Below are positions 5,336 to 9,834 of a stretch of DNA of 9,834 bases, one piece after another; positions within the stretch are counted from its first letter, which is position 1, and each line of letters begins with the position of its first letter. Origin of the DNA: Betaproteobacteria bacterium UBA2293. GTDB taxonomy: Bacteria; Pseudomonadota; Gammaproteobacteria; Burkholderiales; Rhodocyclaceae. The stretch lies in NCBI GenBank assembly GCA_002345845.1, contig DDWF01000250.1, positions 1 to 9,834 of the forward strand, given 5' to 3'. A program made the translations under genes and the position numbers. The notes beneath the pieces are model-generated. The model was not told the origin of the DNA, did not search any database, and worked only from the letters and a program-made list of their open reading frames with translations.

Positions 5336-6592
5336 TCAGAAGGTGAAACTGCAGGAGACGGAGAACACGTTGATACGCTGATTCGCGCTATCGCCACCGG
5401 CCGGCGGATCGATGAAGCCCGACACGCGCCAGGTGCGCGTCTGGGACCATTCGGCTTTGAGCAAGGTATTAACCCCCAGACGATACGAGGTGCCAATCGC
5501 CAGCGTGCCTTGGTCATGCGCCAGCAACATGTCGCCGACCGCCCGCTGACTGGCATCGATCAGCGGATTGGGAATGGAGACGCGGTTGTCGGTGACGTCG
5601 TCGTACAGCTTGAGCACCTGGCTGCCGGACTGCATGCGGGCCAGGTACACGTAAGGGGTCCAGTCGCCGCTGCGCCGGCTCAATGCGGCATAGGCGGCCC
5701 AGCGATTCCAGCCATTGACGGCGCCGTCGTTGAGCAGGCGGACGTATTCGCCGGAGAGACGAAAGGCGGCCGGCAGTTCAAGCGAAGCACCAAGGATCAG
5801 CATGCGGGTGATCGAGGCCTTGGTCTGCGGCGCATTGCTCAGATCGTAGAAACCTTCTCCCGGCTGGTAGGGCGGTGGCAAGTAGGTGAAGGGAAAATCG
5901 GCGGTGATATCGCCCTGGCGCCGCTCGGTGCGGATGCGGTGCAGACCGAGACGATAGATGTCCTCGTCGCGGCGCAGCGAGACGACCAGGCCGCCGCCTT
6001 TCATCCGCGTCGAGTCGTAGCTGGCCCGGCCATCGGGCTCACCGGCTGCGCGGCGCAGATAGAGACGCTGATGGGAACCGATGCGCCCGTAGTAGCCATC
6101 CAGCGCCCATTCACCGAGGGCACTCCACCAAGATTGCGACAGCATCAGTCCGTAGATGTCGCTGGTCGGGGCCGTCGCGTAAACCTCGGTCGGCAGGCGG
6201 GCGTAGGGATAGGTCACCCCGACATCGAGGTTCTCGGTATCGAGCATCAAGGGGATGCGCAACTTGCCGACGCGCAGCATGAAATCATCAGCCGGCCGCC
6301 AGGAAATAAAGGCCCAGGCCAGCGTCGGATCCCACCCCGAATCGCTGTCGTCCGACGGCGCCAGGCGGGCCTGCAGGGTTACCGACAGGCGGGGCGTCAG
6401 GCGGGCGTCGAGCTGCCCGCCCAAGACGCTGTCGCGCGCGAAGGTGCCACCTTCATCGATGAAACGCTGATAGCGATATGGCTTGTCGGAAATGGCGTAG
6501 CCGAGCGTGGCGAAGCCGGACCAGTCGAAATCGACGGCCGCCGCCAGTGGCGGAAAGGCGATCAACAGGGCGCACAGACAGCGGAGCTTCAT
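5336..6592 (-). CDS. Outer-membrane porin-like beta-barrel protein
   Basis: This 418-residue protein has a signal peptide (MKLRCLCALLIAFPPLAAA, cleavage near residue 19). The mature part shows alternating hydrophobic/polar beta-strand patterns throughout, for example FDWSGFATLGYAIS, LGGQLDARLTPRLSVTLQAR, FMLRVGKLRIPL and GEWALDGYYGRIG. It ends ...NVFSVSCSFTF with a C-terminal Phe, the usual signal for BAM-dependent outer-membrane insertion. The size suits a 16- to 18-strand barrel. It does not match a named porin that I can identify; substrate specificity is unknown. An AGGA motif overlapping the upstream HD-GYP stop lies 6 nt before its ATG, and the intergenic gap is 7 nt, so it belongs to the same operon as the signalling genes. 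Confidence 0.85.
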   Translation of the reverse strand: MKLRCLCALLIAFPPLAAAVDFDWSGFATLGYAISDKPYRYQRFIDEGGTFARDSVLGGQLDARLTPRLSVTLQARLAPSDDSDSGWDPTLAWAFISWRPADDFMLRVGKLRIPLMLDTENLDVGVTYPYARLPTEVYATAPTSDIYGLMLSQSWWSALGEWALDGYYGRIGSHQRLYLRRAAGEPDGRASYDSTRMKGGGLVVSLRRDEDIYRLGLHRIRTERRQGDITADFPFTYLPPPYQPGEGFYDLSNAPQTKASITRMLILGASLELPAAFRLSGEYVRLLNDGAVNGWNRWAAYAALSRRSGDWTPYVYLARMQSGSQVLKLYDDVTDNRVSIPNPLIDASQRAVGDMLLAHDQGTLAIGTSYRLGVNTLLKAEWSQTRTWRVSGFIDPPAGGDSANQRINVFSVSCSFTF

Positions 6593-6599
6593 GGTGTTC

Positions 6600-7699
<1,100 letters not shown>

Positions 7700-7703
<4 letters not shown>

Positions 7704-9834
7704 TTGCTTTCCTCCCCTCCCACCGGCTCGCCCAAGGCCTGGATGGCCGCGTCGCAATCCCAGTGGGCAATTGCTCTTTCAATTTTCGCCAGTTGCCGCG
7801 GCGAGTAGCGGCTAGCCAGCAGCGTGCGCTTGTTGCGCCACATTTCTTCGGCCTCGCCATCGCCATCACGCAGATGGCGAACGAGCTGGGTGACGATCAC
7901 CTCCACATCACCCACCTGCCCCTTGGGCAGAGCCGCGCCGGCGACTACCGGTAGCCCGCCCAGAGCGTCCAGCACGGCGGCCAGACAACGCTCGACAGCA
8001 GCCAGTTCCGACTCCGGCTGCGCCCGGGGAACGATCGCCAATTCCAGCCGGCGCAATGCTTCCTGCAACTCGCGCAAGCCGAAGGTCCCGGCCAGCCCCT
8101 TGAAGGAGTGCGCATCGCGCCGCGCCGTGTCGATATCGCCCAGCTCGATGGCGTTACGCAGGCGGACGGGCAATTGCCGAGCATCGTCGACAAAGTAGTG
8201 AATGGCCTCGGCAAGAAAACGCAAACGACCGCTGAAACGCTTCTCCAGAACCACCACATCGACTTCCGGAATGGCGCTCAGCGCTGCCAGAAATGCCTCT
8301 TCAGCTGGTGTTGCCGCGCTCGAACTTGCGGGCACGGGCTTTGCCCGATGGCAATGGCGGGCAATGCTGGCCAGCAGTTCATCCGGGTCAAAGGGCTTGG
8401 CAATGTAGCTGGAAGCCCCCTGGGCCAGCGCCCGCTGCAACTCCACCCCCTGTGCATGAGCGGTCATGATGATGACCGGCAGATCGACGAATCGGCGCTC
8501 GGCACGCAGGCGACGAATGGCCTCGCGACCGTCCATGACCGGCATTTCCAGATCCATCAGCACCAGGGCATAGCAGTCGGCGGGGGCCGCCAGCAGTTTT
8601 TCCAGGGCAACCAGACCATCCTCGGCAACATCGACCGTCGCCCCCCAGCCGAGCAGCATTTCACTGGCCACCTGGCGGTTCAGTTCATGATCCTCGACGA
8701 GCAGGATGTGCATACCCCGCAGATCCGGCGGCAGAGTCTCTGCCGCTGCCGCCACCAGCCCCCCCGCCCCCGCTTGCCGCCGACAGAGTCGCCGCAGAAC
8801 ACCGGGCAGCAGGGGTTTCTGGGCCAATTCGCCGATTTCCGGGCAAGTCATCTCGGCACGCAGCAGGCCGACATCGGCCGAGGACATGGCCAACGTGCAT
8901 TCCGGCAGGCTCAGCTCGCGGACGCGGGCCGCCTCGATCAGGCGGGCGCCGGCCAGGCCCTGCATCTCCCAATCGAGCAGCAGCAGATCGTAAGGCGTAC
9001 CGGCTGCCGCTTCGGTCAGCAGGCGGACCAGCGCCTCGTCACCGTTGGTGGCATGATCGACATGGGCACAGCCGATGGCGTGCAGCATGGCTGTCAGGCT
9101 GTCGCGGGTCGGTGCGTAATCATCGACGATCAGCGCCCTGGTGCAGGCCAGCAGAGACTGGTCGGCGGCTCCGCTTACCCGTTCGCCAGCAAGCGGAAGA
9201 GTCAGTTGAAAATGAAACAGGCTGCCGCGCCCGCTAACGCTGTCGACGGCGATCTGCCCGCCCATGGCCTCGATCAATCGCTTGGAGATGCTCAGGCCGA
9301 GACCCGTGCCACCGTACTTGCGGGTCGTCGCCCCGTCGGCCTGAGTGAACTCCTGGAACAGGCGGCCAAGCTGCTCCGCATCCATGCCGATACCGGTGTC
9401 CTCGACGGCAAAGAGCAAGGCGACGCCACCTTCGTCTGAGCCGACTTCGCTGATGCTCAGCCGGACATGACCGCGCTCGGTGAACTTGACGGCATTGCTC
9501 AGCAGGTTGATCAGGATCTGCCCCAGGCGCAGCGGATCGCCGAGCAGCGGCGGCAGGTCAGCCGGCAGGCGCCAGTCGAGGATGAGTTCGACCGGCTTGC
9601 CCTCGGCCCGCTGCTGGACCATGAACAGGGCGTTCTGAATGACCGGTTCGAGATCGAAGGGCGTCCGTTCCAGTTCTTCCTTGCCCGCCTCGATCTTCGA
9701 GAAGTCGAGAATGTCATTGATGATGTTGAGCAGATGTCGGCCGGAACGCTGGATCTTCCCGATGTAGTCACGCTGTTTCGGCGTCATCTCTGTCTTCAGC
9801 GCCAAGTGTGACATGCCGATGATGGCGTTCATCG
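7700..9834 (-). CDS. Hybrid sensor histidine kinase, HisKA-HATPase-REC-REC-HPT (N-terminus beyond window)
   Basis: The last 710 residues plus part of a codon are visible; numbering here starts at [10 protein letters not shown] (9832). That sequence is the continuation of the H-box (SHEIRTP-MNAIIG), so the phosphorylated His and any sensory or membrane region lie off the right edge. HATPase boxes are [10 protein letters not shown] (N, about 109-118), DTGIGM (G1, 145-150), the F-box LFQEFTQAD and GTGLGL (G2, 175-180). REC1 (about 232-350) has Asp237/238, Asp287 and Lys339. REC2 (about 375-490) has Glu380/Asp381, Asp427, Thr457 and Lys479. A C-terminal HPT domain carries [12 protein letters not shown] with His575. 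An ~85-residue helical tail follows. This is a complete His-Asp-His relay plus one extra receiver. Its stop overlaps the start of the HD-GYP response regulator, the probable final phosphate acceptor. Confidence 0.95.

Noticed and set aside
8108..9439. A 443-codon plus-strand open frame opposite the hybrid kinase
   Set aside because: It is antisense to well-defined HATPase and receiver domains, and its Gln/Arg/His-rich composition marks it as a shadow.

Overview
The window is about 9.8 kb of dense, GC-rich chromosomal DNA. It looks like a betaproteobacterium, most plausibly of the Rhodocyclales (Dechloromonas/Azonexus-like). That assignment rests on codon bias, protein flavour and gene mix read by eye; no search was run. 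No tRNA, rRNA, CRISPR array or intact mobile element was seen.

Left part (1-3146): on the minus strand, a histidine-phosphatase-family enzyme (237-893) is followed 39 bp later by the first 65 codons of glyA (serine hydroxymethyltransferase), which runs off the left edge. Divergent from these, on the plus strand, is a two-gene TRAP transporter membrane unit (dctQ 998-1597, dctM 1597-3099, overlapping by one base) that ends at a strong intrinsic terminator. No periplasmic binding protein gene (dctP type) accompanies it here.

Middle part (3147-4913): a Dps ferritin-like gene (3243-3707) is convergent with a 41-codon exported small protein or lipoprotein (3767-3892, minus), and the two share a bidirectional terminator. 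A Cys-rich CxxCxxCC protein (3997-4311, plus) overlaps tail to tail by 10 bp with a Rid-family protein resembling E. coli YoaB (4302-4655, minus). A 258-bp stretch (4656-4913) holds a perfect 11-bp-stem hairpin, a doubtful 29-codon ORF and a possible weak terminator.

Right part (4914-9834, minus): a tightly packed four-gene unit is read from right to left. It encodes a hybrid histidine kinase (the visible part is HisKA-HATPase-REC-REC-HPT; the N-terminus lies beyond the right edge), a response regulator with an HD-GYP domain (start overlapping the kinase stop as ATGA), an outer-membrane porin-like beta-barrel (7-nt gap) and a small exported PstS-like binding protein (8-nt gap). The spacing implies co-transcription and translational coupling. 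It suggests one envelope-to-cyclic-di-GMP signalling module in which the porin and binding protein may collect or present the ligand. This locus is the most interesting content of the window; the functional link is inference.
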